From Bradyrhizobium sp. AS23.2 (GTDB taxonomy: Bacteria > Pseudomonadota > Alphaproteobacteria > Rhizobiales > Xanthobacteraceae), in the NCBI RefSeq assembly GCF_001908185.1, contig NZ_LGHM01000090.1, positions 1-34,410 of the forward strand: a stretch of DNA of 34,410 nucleotides, in the 5' to 3' direction. Made by a program: the position numbers and the translations under genes. Positions 1-7,368 of this stretch are shown one piece after another. The notes under the pieces were generated by a model. It was given only the letters and a program-made list of their open reading frames with translations. It was not told the DNA's origin and did not search any database. How positions within the stretch are numbered: position 1 is the stretch's first letter; each line of letters opens with the position of its first letter.

Positions 1-91
1 TGAGACTGCGAAGAGGATACAGAGCTTCGGTGCCGCGTGATCTGAGAAGTAGATTCTCCGCCATCCGCCGGAGTTCGCGTTTTTACACAGC

Positions 92-143
92 CAGGGTCAC
101 TCGCGTCATCTTTGGGCCGCTCGGCGGATGTCTGCTTATCCCC
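92..143 (+). repeat. Intergenic repeat, 5' copy flanking the cyclase gene
   Basis: Two blocks here recur in the same order and orientation downstream of the cyclase gene (3942-4000). Block one is CAGGGTCACTCGCG at 92-105, matching 13 of 14 bases at 3942-3955. Block two is GATGTCTGCTTATCCCC at 127-143, differing at two positions from 3984-4000. The distance between block starts is 35 bp here and 42 bp in the other copy. This resembles a degenerate dispersed intergenic element; the genome-wide copy number is not visible from this window. Confidence 0.6.
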
Positions 144-191
144 TAACAGCGGTGGAATATTATCCCCTAACAGCGGTGGAATAGCAGACAT
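128..191. repeat. 24-bp perfect tandem repeat inside an 8-bp inverted repeat
   Basis: The 24 bases at 136-159 are repeated exactly and without a gap at 160-183. Each unit begins TTATCCCCTAACAGC and ends GGTGGAATA. The pair is bracketed by perfect inverted octamers, ATGTCTGC at 128-135 and GCAGACAT at 184-191. In RNA the octamers could close a stem around the duplication. Two units are too few for a CRISPR. Replication slippage within an older palindromic intergenic element, or a duplicated regulator site upstream of the cyclase gene, are both possible. Confidence 0.85.
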
Positions 192-523
192 TCCCCAACC
201 GCTGCTTGGGGCCAGAACCGGACGTCACGCAATCCTTTGTCGCCGGCTCATGGACCCGCTCAATTAGTCGCCGGTGCCGGTCACATTGGTCTGGTCGCGC
301 AACGTTGCTTGCTGCCGAAATCGGGCGCGTACGGTTGTTCTCATCATGTCATGCGCTTCTTGGTAGCGAACATCCGTACTGACGCACCACCTTGGCAAAT
401 AATCGAAGGCCGACGCGGGCGAATGCTGCGAGCAAGACGTGCTATCCCGGAAACATTAGGATAACGTTTCTTCGCCGTGGTCCAAAATTCGGCCAACCGC
501 CAACCTGATGTCGGGTGGAGCCA

Positions 524-3500
524 ATGCAGCAGATTGCGGAGTGGCTCGAGAAGCTTGGCCTGGGGCAATACGCGCAGCGCTTCGCCGAGAACGACATTGA
601 TCCAAGCGTTCTGCGCGATCTGACCGACCATGACCTCGAAAAAATCGGTGTCTCGCTCGGCCATCGCAGGAAGATATTGCGTGCGATTGCGGAGCTCGAA
701 GAGGCCGGACCGAGACCTGCGCCTTCTCCTCGGACTGAGGCCGAGAGACGTCAGCTCACGGTGATGTTCGCTGATCTTGTTGGCTCGACAGCGCTCTCGA
801 CAAGGCTCGACCCTGAGGACTTGCGGGAAATCATTGGCGCGTACCACCGCTGCTGTGCCGGGCAAATCGAGAAGTTTGGCGGTTTCGTCGCCAGATACAT
901 GGGCGACGGCGTGCTCGCATATCTCGGCTATCCGCGGGCGGATGAAGACGACGCCGAGCGCGCGGTATCCGCCGGGCTGGCATTGGTCGCGGCCGTGGCA
1001 GGACTCGATGCCGGCCCGGAGGCAAGATTGCGAGTGCGCGTTGGCATTGCCACTGGTTTGGTGATCGTCGGTGATCTCATCGGAGAGGGCGCGTCGCAGG
1101 AACATGAGGTGGTCGGTGAGACCCCCAATCTGGCCTCGCGGCTTCAGGCGCTGGCCGAGCCGGATACGGTGGTTATCGACGGCAGCACCCGCCGCCACGT
1201 CGGTGGACTGTTCGAGTATCTCGCTCTCGGGAGCGTGTCCATCACAGGCTTCAGCGACCCGGTGCCGGTCTGGCGTGTCATCGGTGCGAGCGCGGTCGAT
1301 AGCCGCTTCGAGGCCTTGCGTGTAGCGAGAACGCCACTGCTCGGCCGCGATGAGGAGATCGAGCTGCTGATGCGCCGCTGGCAGCAGGTAAAACGCGGCG
1401 ACGGCTCGGTCGTGCTGATATCGGGTGAGCCCGGCATCGGCAAATCGCGCCTCGCCGAGACCGCGCTGGAGCGGCTGAGCGATGATCCACACATCAGCTT
1501 GCGCCGTTTCTGCTCGCCGCACCACCAGGACAGCGCGCTTTTCCCGACCATCTCACAGCTCGGGCGGGCAGCGGAATTCCGGCGTGACGATACGGACCAA
1601 CAACGGTTGGACAAGCTCGAGGCGTTGCTCGCGGAGGCAAACGCTGACCTCGGCGAGGCCGTCCCTCTGATCGCGGACCTGCTGTCCGTGCCGATCGGCA
1701 ATCGCTATCCCCCGCTTAGCCTCACCCCGCAGAAGCGCAAGGAGAAGACGCTTCGGGCGCTCCTGGCCCAGCTCGAGGGACTGGCGGCACGCCGGCCCGT
1801 GCTGATGGTGTTCGAGGACGTGCACTGGATCGACCCCACCTCGCTCGACCTGTTGGACCTCATCGTCGACCGGGTGGCCACCCTCCGGGTCTTGCTGATC
1901 ATCACTTTTCGGCCGGAGTTCGCGCCGGCCTGGATCGGGCGCTCGCACGTGACAATGATCAGCCTCAGTCGTCTGGCGCGTCGACAGCGCGCCGAGATGA
2001 TCACGCGGGTGACCGGCGGCAAGCCGTTGCCCCGCGAGATCGCCGAACAAATCATCGAGCGGACCGATGGCGTACCGCTGTTCATCGAGGAATTGACCAA
2101 GACGGTGATCGAGAGCGGCATGCTGACCGACGCCGGCGATCGCTTTGATGCACGGGGGCCCGTGCCTCGGTTTGCTATCCCTACCTCGCTCCAAGCCTCG
2201 CTCCTGGCACGGCTCGATCGCTTGGCACCCGTGCGCGAGATGGCGCAGATCGGAGCGGCCCTCGGACGGTCGTTCTCGCATGAGCTGATCAGCGCCGTCG
2301 CGGCCATGCCGCAGCAACAGGTTAACGGGGCCTTGGCGCGGCTCGTAGACGCCGAGTTGGTCTTCCAGCGGGGCACCCCGCCCGATGCAGAGTACACCTT
2401 CAAGCACGCGCTGGTACAGGACGCAGCCTATAGCACCCTGCTGCGCGGTCGACGCCAGCAGATCCATGCCCGCATTGCGACGACGCTGGAGAGCCAGTTC
2501 CCTGAAATCGTGGCCGCTCAGCCGCAACTCATGGCCCGCCATTGTGCCGAGGCAGGCTTCAACGAGAAGGCGGTCGGCTACTGGCTCAAGGCCGGCCAGC
2601 AGGCGGTCGCGCGGTCGGCGATGACGGAAGCGGTGGCGCAGTTGCGGAGGGGTCTGGAATTGCTGGCGAACATGCCCGAGGAGTCCCGGCCGGTGCAGCA
2701 CGAGCTCGACCTGCAAATTGCGCTCGGGCGGGCCCTGATGGCAGCTAATGGGTATTCGGCGCCGGTGGTGGCCGACACCCTCGTCAGGGCGCGAGCGCTC
2801 GCTGAGCGGTTCGATCGACCGGATCGTCTCGCTCCGCTGCTCTATTTCCAATGGGGTTTCCATATGGTTCGGGCCGAGCACGAGCTGGCGGTGTCCCTTG
2901 CAGAGCAGATGGAGAAATTGGGCGAGACAAGAAAAGATCAAGTTACTCTGCTGCTGGGTCACTATATCCATGGCGCCAGTTGCTACTTTCGCGGGGAGTT
3001 TGTGACAGCGCGCGCCCTTCTCGATCTGTGTGTTGGTTTGAGAGATCCGGCCGCTCGCGCGATTTGCGCCGCCATAGCGGTGGCCGATCCGCACGCGGCG
3101 AGCCTGGGTCACTTGGCGTTGACATCGGCGTTTCTGGGCCACATCGATCAGGGACGCGCGCGCATTGACGAGGCGTTGTCGGAAGCCCGCGGACTCAACC
3201 ATCCGTTCACGGTCGCTTTTGTGTTGAGCAAGGTGTGTGCGGTGGAGGCGGCCGCCGGCTTGCTGCATGACGCACGGCGGCACGCGGAGGAGCTGGTGGC
3301 TCTCTCGAACGAGCACGGTTTTCCGCTCTGGTTGGGCGTCGGACTCCTTCAGCATGGTCGGTCATTGACAGCACTTGGACAGGCGCAGGATGGCCTCGCG
3401 GCGCTCGCGAGGGGGCTCTCGGAGCTTCGTGCTGCCGGAGCCGTCGTGCACACGCCGCGTGCGCTCTGCTTTCTCGCTGAGGCTCACGCCAAGGTCGGGC

Positions 3501-3850
3501 ATCTGCAGGAGGGGCAGAAGTGCCTCGTCGAGGCTGCGCAGATCATCGAGACGACCCAAGAGCGGTGCGGTGAGGTCGAGCTACATCGACTTCGAGGCGA
3601 TATGATGAATGCGCGAGGCGACCACGGCGCTGCGGAGCAGAATTATCATCGAGCGCTCGCTGTGGCGGAGCGCCAGAGCGCGAAGACGTTTGGGCTGCGC
3701 GCTGCGACCAGCCTCGCCCGCCTGTGGCGTGACCAAGGCAAGTGCACGGAAGCTCACGACCTCCTCGCGCTGGTGTATGGCTCGTTCACCGAAGGCTTCG
3801 ACACGCCGGTCCTGCGGGACGCTAAGGCGCTGCTTGACCGGCTGGCCTGA
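524..3850 (+). CDS. SAM domain - class III adenylate/guanylate cyclase - AAA ATPase - TPR protein
   Basis: Predicted multidomain signalling protein of about 1108 aa that would make cAMP (or cGMP) under control of an ATPase/TPR sensor half. A SAM domain covers residues 4-60. The class III cyclase domain (about 75-255) has both metal-binding aspartates, D84 in FADLVGST and D128 in YMGDGV, and the transition-state N202/R206 pair in PNLASR. An STAND/AAA ATPase follows with Walker A GEPGIGKS (about 301-308) and Walker B VLMVFED (about 426-432). The C-terminal 400 residues are alpha-helical TPR-like repeats, as in LuxR/MalT-type sensors. ATG 524 is preferred because GGTGGAG lies just upstream; an in-frame GTG at 515 would add three residues. 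The gene stands alone and is flanked by related intergenic repeats. The nucleotide product and activating signal cannot be read from the sequence. Confidence 0.95.
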   Translation: MQQIAEWLEKLGLGQYAQRFAENDIDPSVLRDLTDHDLEKIGVSLGHRRKILRAIAELEEAGPRPAPSPRTEAERRQLTVMFADLVGSTALSTRLDPEDLREIIGAYHRCCAGQIEKFGGFVARYMGDGVLAYLGYPRADEDDAERAVSAGLALVAAVAGLDAGPEARLRVRVGIATGLVIVGDLIGEGASQEHEVVGETPNLASRLQALAEPDTVVIDGSTRRHVGGLFEYLALGSVSITGFSDPVPVWRVIGASAVDSRFEALRVARTPLLGRDEEIELLMRRWQQVKRGDGSVVLISGEPGIGKSRLAETALERLSDDPHISLRRFCSPHHQDSALFPTISQLGRAAEFRRDDTDQQRLDKLEALLAEANADLGEAVPLIADLLSVPIGNRYPPLSLTPQKRKEKTLRALLAQLEGLAARRPVLMVFEDVHWIDPTSLDLLDLIVDRVATLRVLLIITFRPEFAPAWIGRSHVTMISLSRLARRQRAEMITRVTGGKPLPREIAEQIIERTDGVPLFIEELTKTVIESGMLTDAGDRFDARGPVPRFAIPTSLQASLLARLDRLAPVREMAQIGAALGRSFSHELISAVAAMPQQQVNGALARLVDAELVFQRGTPPDAEYTFKHALVQDAAYSTLLRGRRQQIHARIATTLESQFPEIVAAQPQLMARHCAEAGFNEKAVGYWLKAGQQAVARSAMTEAVAQLRRGLELLANMPEESRPVQHELDLQIALGRALMAANGYSAPVVADTLVRARALAERFDRPDRLAPLLYFQWGFHMVRAEHELAVSLAEQMEKLGETRKDQVTLLLGHYIHGASCYFRGEFVTARALLDLCVGLRDPAARAICAAIAVADPHAASLGHLALTSAFLGHIDQGRARIDEALSEARGLNHPFTVAFVLSKVCAVEAAAGLLHDARRHAEELVALSNEHGFPLWLGVGLLQHGRSLTALGQAQDGLAALARGLSELRAAGAVVHTPRALCFLAEAHAKVGHLQEGQKCLVEAAQIIETTQERCGEVELHRLRGDMMNARGDHGAAEQNYHRALAVAERQSAKTFGLRAATSLARLWRDQGKCTEAHDLLALVYGSFTEGFDTPVLRDAKALLDRLA

Positions 3851-4119
3851 TGCAGTTCACCTCTTGCGTGGCAGGATAGCTGCTCGTCGCCGGCGGCGGC
3901 AGGTGGTTTAGAACCGCACGCATTTTTCAACGATGTCCGGTCAGGGTCATTCGCGACCGACTCTGCGGGCTCGGCTTGTGTTCGATGTCTGCTCTTCCCC
4001 GATACCGACCGGCTTATTGCGTGCCAACGAAATGGCGCGAAGGGCCAACAGATGACATTCGAAGTGAAAGAGACCGTCAACTGAGGCGGCCTCACTCCTT
4101 TAGTTCTCGTTGCGGTGGA
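3851..4119. other. Intergenic region 3' of the cyclase gene
   Basis: No gene is supported here. The region carries the second copy of the flanking repeat (3942-4000). A long minus-strand frame crosses it but has no domain-like content beyond the winged-helix remnant at 4120-4308, so it is treated as non-coding. No strong terminator hairpin with a T-run was seen after the cyclase stop codon. Confidence 0.5.
3942..4000 (+). repeat. Intergenic repeat, 3' copy flanking the cyclase gene
   Basis: Direct-orientation partner of 92-143. CAGGGTCATTCGCG is at 3942-3955 and GATGTCTGCTCTTCCCC at 3984-4000. Together the copies bracket the 3.3-kb cyclase gene, as expected if gene and flanks spread or recombined as a unit, or if both are members of a frequent intergenic family. 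Confidence 0.6.
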
Positions 4120-4308
4120 GGTCCGCCGCTCATTTGGCACGCGGCGGATAGCTCCGCGCTGCCCCAGCTTTTGTAGGCTGCGATGAATCGTGGTAATCGC
4201 CCTCATTGAAGTACGATCCGCGAGCCTGCGTAGCGTTGGGACATTTGCGAACCACACTTGGCCCCTGACGGCCTCAAGGCATTGCCTTTGTTTTTGGAGT
4301 GAGGACAA
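4120..4308 (-). pseudogene. LexA-like winged-helix DNA-binding remnant
   Basis: The minus-strand frame starting at TTG 4308 encodes about 63 residues that read like a LexA N-terminal winged helix: an opening KQRQCLEAVRG, then PTLRRLADRTSMRAITTIH, then LQKLGQRGAIRRVP. This matches the pattern 'QxxxLxxIRxx...PTxxELAxxxGMRxxxxVHxxLxxLexkGxIRR'. The expected glycine-rich turn is partly lost, there is no ATG, and after residue 63 the frame runs on for about 120 residues of low-complexity sequence into the cyclase 3' flank. It begins one base after the stop of the 74-aa gene at 4309-4533, so it might be translated by coupling. A degraded small regulator is the most likely reading; an intact small DNA-binding protein is possible. 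Confidence 0.4.
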
Positions 4309-4533
4309 TCATGTTGATGCCAATCTCGCTGAATGGCTGCGCCCAAGCAGCTTTTCATCGCGAGTTGGCAATAACCCACGCTCATAAGCAAGCTTGTGTG
4401 CGTATGCGGCCGTTAGTCCGTTGCTCATCGCAAGTTCGGTTCCTTTGATTGGATCGCCTAGATAAGCATACAGGATTTGCTCGCGAATTTCTTTGGTGAT
4501 CCTGTTGCGGCCATTCCATCTTCCAGTTGTCAT
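4309..4533 (-). CDS. 74-aa helix-turn-helix-like hypothetical protein
   Basis: Small basic protein beginning MTTGRWNGRNRITKE. An HTH-like stretch lies at residues 12-55: a first helix in ITKEIREQILYAYL, then GTELAMSNGLTAAYAHKLA, resembling the DNA-reading helices of resolvase/homeodomain-like folds. The start at 4533 is chosen over an upstream ATG because AAGGAGG at 4546-4540 sits six bases before it, the best Shine-Dalgarno sequence in this part of the window. The winged-helix remnant follows directly on the same strand, so the two may have formed a small regulatory pair. No exact function can be assigned; phage- or plasmid-derived regulator is an inference. Confidence 0.6.
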   Translation of the reverse strand: MTTGRWNGRNRITKEIREQILYAYLGDPIKGTELAMSNGLTAAYAHKLAYERGLLPTRDEKLLGRSHSARLAST

Positions 4534-4619
4534 TTGGCGCCTCCTTATGCGAAGCAATGCACTGCATCGGACGAGTTGGAGCTAGTGGGCGGGAACTGCT
4601 GATCGCTCTGCGCTCGCGA

Positions 4620-4976
4620 TCAGCCCATGCTTCCCGGCATGAAGCAGCGCGCCTTCGGGTGGCCATTTAGGTAGTAAGGCCAGACCATCGTACGGCCAGC
4701 GCGGTTCGGTCCATCCACGACAGCGTCGTTCGGAACATCAACCCACTCGCCATCGATGCGTACGCGATAGTGACCATCCTTAGTTTCCCAATCGGCGTCA
4801 TCAACGCGCTTCGCATCGCTGCCATCGCAGCAGGGCCCTTTGCCGCTGTGCAAGCTCTCATACCAACTGTTCAACGCAGGGTCCTGATGATCGTGGGCGC
4901 GCGCGTGACCGATCGTAGAAATCGGCGGCATGACAGTGAATACAACAAGCGTTGCATGCCAAATGTGATTGTTCAT
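4620..4976 (-). CDS. Secreted CCDGSD-motif hypothetical protein, 118 aa
   Basis: Predicted exported protein. From ATG 4976 the first 27 residues form a short polar start, a hydrophobic stretch (HATLVVFTVMPPIS) and a cleavage-like GHARA end, leaving a mature protein of about 91 residues. The mature part has WYESLHSGKGPCCDGSDA, then a basic/acidic repeat-like section and a tail with NRAGRTMVWPYY and ARCFMPGSM. Its three cysteines (a CC pair and one near the C-terminus) suggest disulfides or metal binding in the periplasm. Proteins with this CCDGSDAKRVDD signature are recalled as conserved but uncharacterised in Rhizobiales (memory, not checked). An upstream ATG at 5021 overlaps the next gene and lacks a ribosome binding site, so 4976 is preferred. 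Confidence 0.75.
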   Translation of the reverse strand: MNNHIWHATLVVFTVMPPISTIGHARAHDHQDPALNSWYESLHSGKGPCCDGSDAKRVDDADWETKDGHYRVRIDGEWVDVPNDAVVDGPNRAGRTMVWPYYLNGHPKARCFMPGSMG

Positions 4977-5017
4977 CTCACACCCAATCCCGGAATCTCT
5001 CTGTGCAGTCAGGAAAT

Positions 5018-5188
5018 TCATCCATCCGCATCAACATGAGAAGCCTTCTCAGCTCGCCGCTGGTAGTCGTCGGCAAGAGCCTTAAACTGACCCGCAATCG
5101 CTGCGTCGGTCATGGTTTTGGCGGCGCGGAGCAAAGTCTGTGCTGTTTCTAAATATTCCTTGCCTCGTTGTGAGACCCGGACCGTCAT
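5018..5188 (-). CDS. 56-aa hypothetical helical protein
   Basis: Small soluble protein beginning MTVRVSQRGKEYLE and predicted to be almost wholly helical, with alanine- and leucine-rich heptad-like content (TAQTLLRAAKTMTD, FKALADDYQRRAEKA). No transmembrane segment or known catalytic motif is visible. ATG 5188 is chosen because GAGGG lies about five bases upstream; the longer frame from 5248 has an arginine/proline-rich start typical of non-coding read-through. It lies just upstream of the secreted CCDGSD gene on the same strand (41-bp gap), so the two may be co-transcribed. The short coiled-coil-like fold is the only functional hint. Confidence 0.6.
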   Translation of the reverse strand: MTVRVSQRGKEYLETAQTLLRAAKTMTDAAIAGQFKALADDYQRRAEKASHVDADG

Positions 5189-5254
5189 AAATCCCTCGCG
5201 CGGCTCGCGGGCAGCTGGTCGAATGCGATTTGGAGCCAGCTCACCCAATTGCGG

Positions 5255-5968
5255 TCACTTTCCCTGCCTGGGCGCCTGGCAGATGCTGGTGCGGGGGCCG
5301 CCGTTCTGGGCTTGGCCTGGACAGCGTCGGCGCAGGTGCAGGGCGGGCAATGTGAATTCAAAGATGGCGCCACTTGGTACGTTTGCGCTTACCCACAATC
5401 GTCCGCCGTGTGCTTCGATGATCGAACGGCAGATCGTGAGCCCCATCCCCAAGCCATTCGGCTTGGTCGTGTAGAAGGGCTCAAGGAGGCGATCGAAACT
5501 CGCCGAGGCCAGTCTCGGACCCGAATCCCGGACCGAGACGAGCACGCCACCCGAGTTGGCTTTTCCGGCGCTGATGTGCAATTCTCGCGCGTCTTCACTC
5601 GTGCCACTCATTGCCTCGACGGCGTTGATGATCAAGTTAAGGATCACCTGTTGCAGTTGGACCCGGTCTCCTCGAATGAGCAGTAAGCCGTCCGCGAGCT
5701 CTGTCTGGACAGACACGCGGCTCTTCACCGCTTCGCCACGGGTGAGCTCAATCACTTCGCGAATCGCTGCGTTAATCTCCCAATGATCCCGTCGGGGCGG
5801 CGCTTTTTTGATGAGATTACGGATGCGGCTGATGATCTCGCTCGCTCGATTCCCATCTTTCACGATGTCATTGGCGATCTGTCGTACTCTCCACCCTCGG
5901 AGCGCTAAGAAGGCGCAACGCGGCTTGCGCGTTGGTGACCAGCGCCCCAATGGGCTGATTGACCTCAT
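5255..5968 (-). pseudogene. Sensor histidine kinase, 5' truncated and frameshifted
   Basis: Remnant of a two-component sensor kinase. Reading leftward from 5968, one frame gives RHEVNQPIGALVTNAQAAL, the H-box with the phosphoaccepting histidine. At about 5885-5895 the reading must shift frame to continue as RQIANDIVKDGNRASEI and on through the N-box (LNLIINAVEAM), a G1 box, the F-box (FDRLLEPFYTTKPNG) and the G2 box (GLGMGLTICRSI). The G1 box reads DSGPRL where DSGPGL is usual, so an ATP-binding glycine is also lost. All sensor domains upstream of the H-box are missing; the break falls where IS21 istB sequence begins (about 5970). The product cannot be functional as it stands. The original family was probably a PAS-type kinase, but the input domain is not visible. 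Confidence 0.85.
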
Positions 5969-5971
5969 GAC

Positions 5972-6569
5972 GAACCCCAGCGCATCGTCGGCGATCTGCT
6001 CAACGCCGAGATCAACGAGAAGCAAGCCAGGTCGATCAAGTACCAGCTCACCATTGCCAAGCTCCCGCTTGCCAAGGACATTGCCGACTTCCAGTTCGAC
6101 GGCACGCCGATCAACCAGACGCTCGTCAATGATCTCGCCGGCGGCGGCTTCATAGCTCAGCAGCGCAACGTCGTGCTGGTTGGCGGCACCGGCACCGGCA
6201 AAACCCACCTGGCCATTGCCATCGCCAGAAGCTGCATCCGATCTGGTGCCCGTAGCCGCTTCTACAACGTGGTCGACCTCGTCAATCGCCTCGAGACCGA
6301 GACCCGCAACGGACGGCAGGGCCGGCTCGCCGAGCATCTGACCGGGATGGACTTCATCGTTCTGGACGAACTCGGATATCTGCCCTTCGCCCACCGGCAA
6401 CGACAGCTGGCGGTTCAAAAGCCGAGACGACGATCACGCCACCCGCGCTCGTCTCGTCTCCGCTATCCCGGCCAGCTCCGACGAGACGAGCGCGCTACCA
6501 GCAAACCCCGCCGCGCAAAGGGGTCAAAAATTGGACGCCGATGAGGGGGCAAATTCGAACGCCGATTGA
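5972..6569 (+). pseudogene. istB: IstB-like IS21 transposition helper ATPase, internally deleted
   Basis: DnaA/DnaC-like AAA+ helper of an IS21 transposase. The frame from about 5972 gives EPQRIVGDLLNAEINEKQ, then Walker A GGTGTGKTH (about 6182-6208), then the Walker B region DFIVLDELGYLPFA ending near 6391. There the sequence jumps to TGNDSWRFKSRDDDHATRA in another frame and runs to TGA 6567-6569. About 55 residues normally between these parts (sensor I and following, LLFH...DIVE in relatives as remembered) are missing. The start codon is also absent: ATG 5967 is out of frame. So the gene has a 5' truncation plus an internal deletion that changes frame, and is inactive. Confidence 0.85.
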
Positions 6570-6571
6570 CA
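6520..6571. repeat. Subterminal repeats of the IS21 right end
   Basis: Two adjacent related units form the right end: 6520-6544 (GGGGTCAAAAATTGGACGCC then GATGA) and 6545-6571 (GGGGGCAAATTCGAACGCC then GATTGACA). They share the pattern GGGGnCAAAnTTnGAaCGCCGATT with few differences. Multiple such units at each end are a known IS21-family feature, bound by the IstA transposase. Confidence 0.75.
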
Positions 6572-6643
6572 CGCGGTGACGGTCGCGGGCGGCCGGGCGG
6601 TTGGGCGAAATGTCTGGTTCGCATCGAGAGGGGTCCTAGCCTT

Positions 6644-6684
6644 AGACAATCGGACGTTATCGACGCTTATGCGTCGGGTTGTCT
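6644..6684. repeat. Nested inverted repeat
   Basis: Outer arms AGACAA (6644-6649) and TTGTCT (6679-6684) enclose a perfect inner hairpin CGACGC-TTAT-GCGTCG (6661-6676). No T-run follows on either strand, so it is not a classical terminator. It could be a fossil of a mobile element end or an RNA structure; function unknown. Confidence 0.45.
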
Positions 6685-6823
6685 CTCGCGGTCGACCCGA
6701 CTACCGATCGGCGTTCGCGTATGCGTTGTTATGGAAGAACCGAGCTAATGGATGGCTTCTCCGCACCTAGCGAACTCTCCGCGCCAGTCTGAATAGAATG
6801 GCGGATGGCCGACAGCGACGGAC

Positions 6824-6988
6824 TTAGCGGTGGGTTGAACGCGCGGTCAGCCGGGAATTTAATTCGATCAGAATATCGATAGATCGCCGATAACGCCACT
6901 GCGCGCGAGCCACGGCGCTTGTTCGTTTTGGCTCTTCCTCATTCGCGAAGATAATGTAAATGGCCTGAGGCACTTTCGCTCCCATCAT
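6824..6988 (-). CDS. Possible 54-aa hypothetical protein
   Basis: Uninterrupted frame from ATG 6988 (second ATG at 6985) to TAA, starting MMGAKVPQAIYIIFANEEEP and ending SRLTARSTHR. The middle reads as an amphipathic helix, AQWRYRRSIDILIELNS. No Shine-Dalgarno sequence is evident (only GGG next to the ATG) and the neighbourhood is decayed. It is listed because the composition looks protein-like and no other gene occupies the area; it may be chance or a gene fragment. Confidence 0.25.
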   Translation of the reverse strand: MMGAKVPQAIYIIFANEEEPKRTSAVARAQWRYRRSIDILIELNSRLTARSTHR

Positions 6989-7121
6989 CCCAAAGATCGG
7001 CGGTGCCTTGCAGACCCCGATATGAGCTTATCGCTGCGGTAGGTTCTCGTAATAGCCGTCCTCGGCGCCAAGGCCTCGACAGTCATCGCGGCCGAGGATT
7101 TCAGCCAGACAGCTGCTGTTT

Positions 7122-7277
7122 CAGTGCCGCGACGACCTGACACGCGAGAACATCATGCGTCAGGCCGCCAATTTGAAGGACTTCCGCAATCCTGGACTGC
7201 TGACGGCCAGCCTCATTAATACCAACCTGGCCGTCAAGAAGTTCATGACGCTCGAGCGCTTTAACGGCAAGAGCTGA
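7122..7277 (+). pseudogene. C-terminal fragment of an ABC branched-chain-type substrate-binding protein
   Basis: The frame 7122-7274, ending at TGA 7277, encodes 51 residues: QCRDDLTRENIMRQAANLKD at the start and FMTLERFNGKS at the end. This is the C-terminal signature of the LivK-like periplasmic binding family (consensus QCGDDLTRENVMxQAANL ... INTSPxDF ... QLxRFDGxxW, from memory). The central INTSP motif is degraded to LINTNLAVKKF and everything upstream is lost. It is not from the subfamily of the two binding proteins at 12850 and 19176, which end differently. It marks gene loss at the left edge of the acyl-CoA cluster. Confidence 0.7.
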
Positions 7278-7368
7278 GACACCTGACGCCGAAAATAATC
7301 GAGTCGCAAAGCCTTAGCGTGAGCGGGCTCGCGTGAAAGCGGACTTCACCTCCCGCTCGCTGGATGTC

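Larger units (their letters stand above)
1..523. other. Upstream region of the cyclase gene, no convincing gene
   Basis: No open frame here has family motifs or a good ribosome binding site. Contents that can be seen are a weak stem (CTCCG at 56-60, CGGAG at 69-73) followed by a short T-run at 80-84, a conserved-looking repeat block at 92-143 and a 24-bp tandem duplication at 136-183. The stem could be the terminator of a gene to the left, but its arms are only 5 bp. A promoter for the cyclase gene is presumably in 190-510, but no clear -35/-10 pair was picked out. Confidence 0.5.
5971..6571 (+). mobile_element. IS21-family insertion sequence remnant
   Basis: What is left is the istB region and the right terminus. 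istA and the left end are absent, and the left break abuts the truncated histidine kinase. The right end is recognisable at 6571: the final bases, read inward, give TGTCAATCGGCGTTCGAATT, the style of IS21 ends that start with TG. A second, subterminal copy lies just inside. No target duplication can be defined because the left end is missing. The element cannot transpose by itself. Confidence 0.85.
6572..7121. other. Decayed spacer between the IS remnant and the binding-protein remnant
   Basis: This 550-bp stretch holds no gene with recognisable domains. Visible items are a nested dyad at 6644-6684, one uninterrupted 54-codon minus-strand frame (6824-6988) and the approach to a binding-protein 3' fragment that begins at 7122. 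Its less biased third-position composition compared with the flanking operons fits decaying or non-coding DNA (impression by eye, not measured). Confidence 0.5.

Noticed and set aside
136..183. CRISPR-like repeat
   Set aside because: Only two units, directly abutting, with no spacers and no cas genes.
237..464. 75-aa plus-strand open frame before the cyclase
   Set aside because: No ribosome binding site, no homologous motif and arginine/alanine-rich composition.
344..1525. 393-aa minus-strand open frame
   Set aside because: Antisense to the SAM and cyclase domains, whose motifs are complete on the plus strand.
1553..3355. 600-aa minus-strand open frame
   Set aside because: It lies antisense to the cyclase gene, has no domain-like motifs and is the usual antisense frame of GC-rich coding DNA.
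6173..6544. Intact small ATPase gene with a Walker A motif
   Set aside because: It is the middle of istB; sequence upstream continues the same family without a start codon, and after LPFA the frame is wrong for the rest of the gene.
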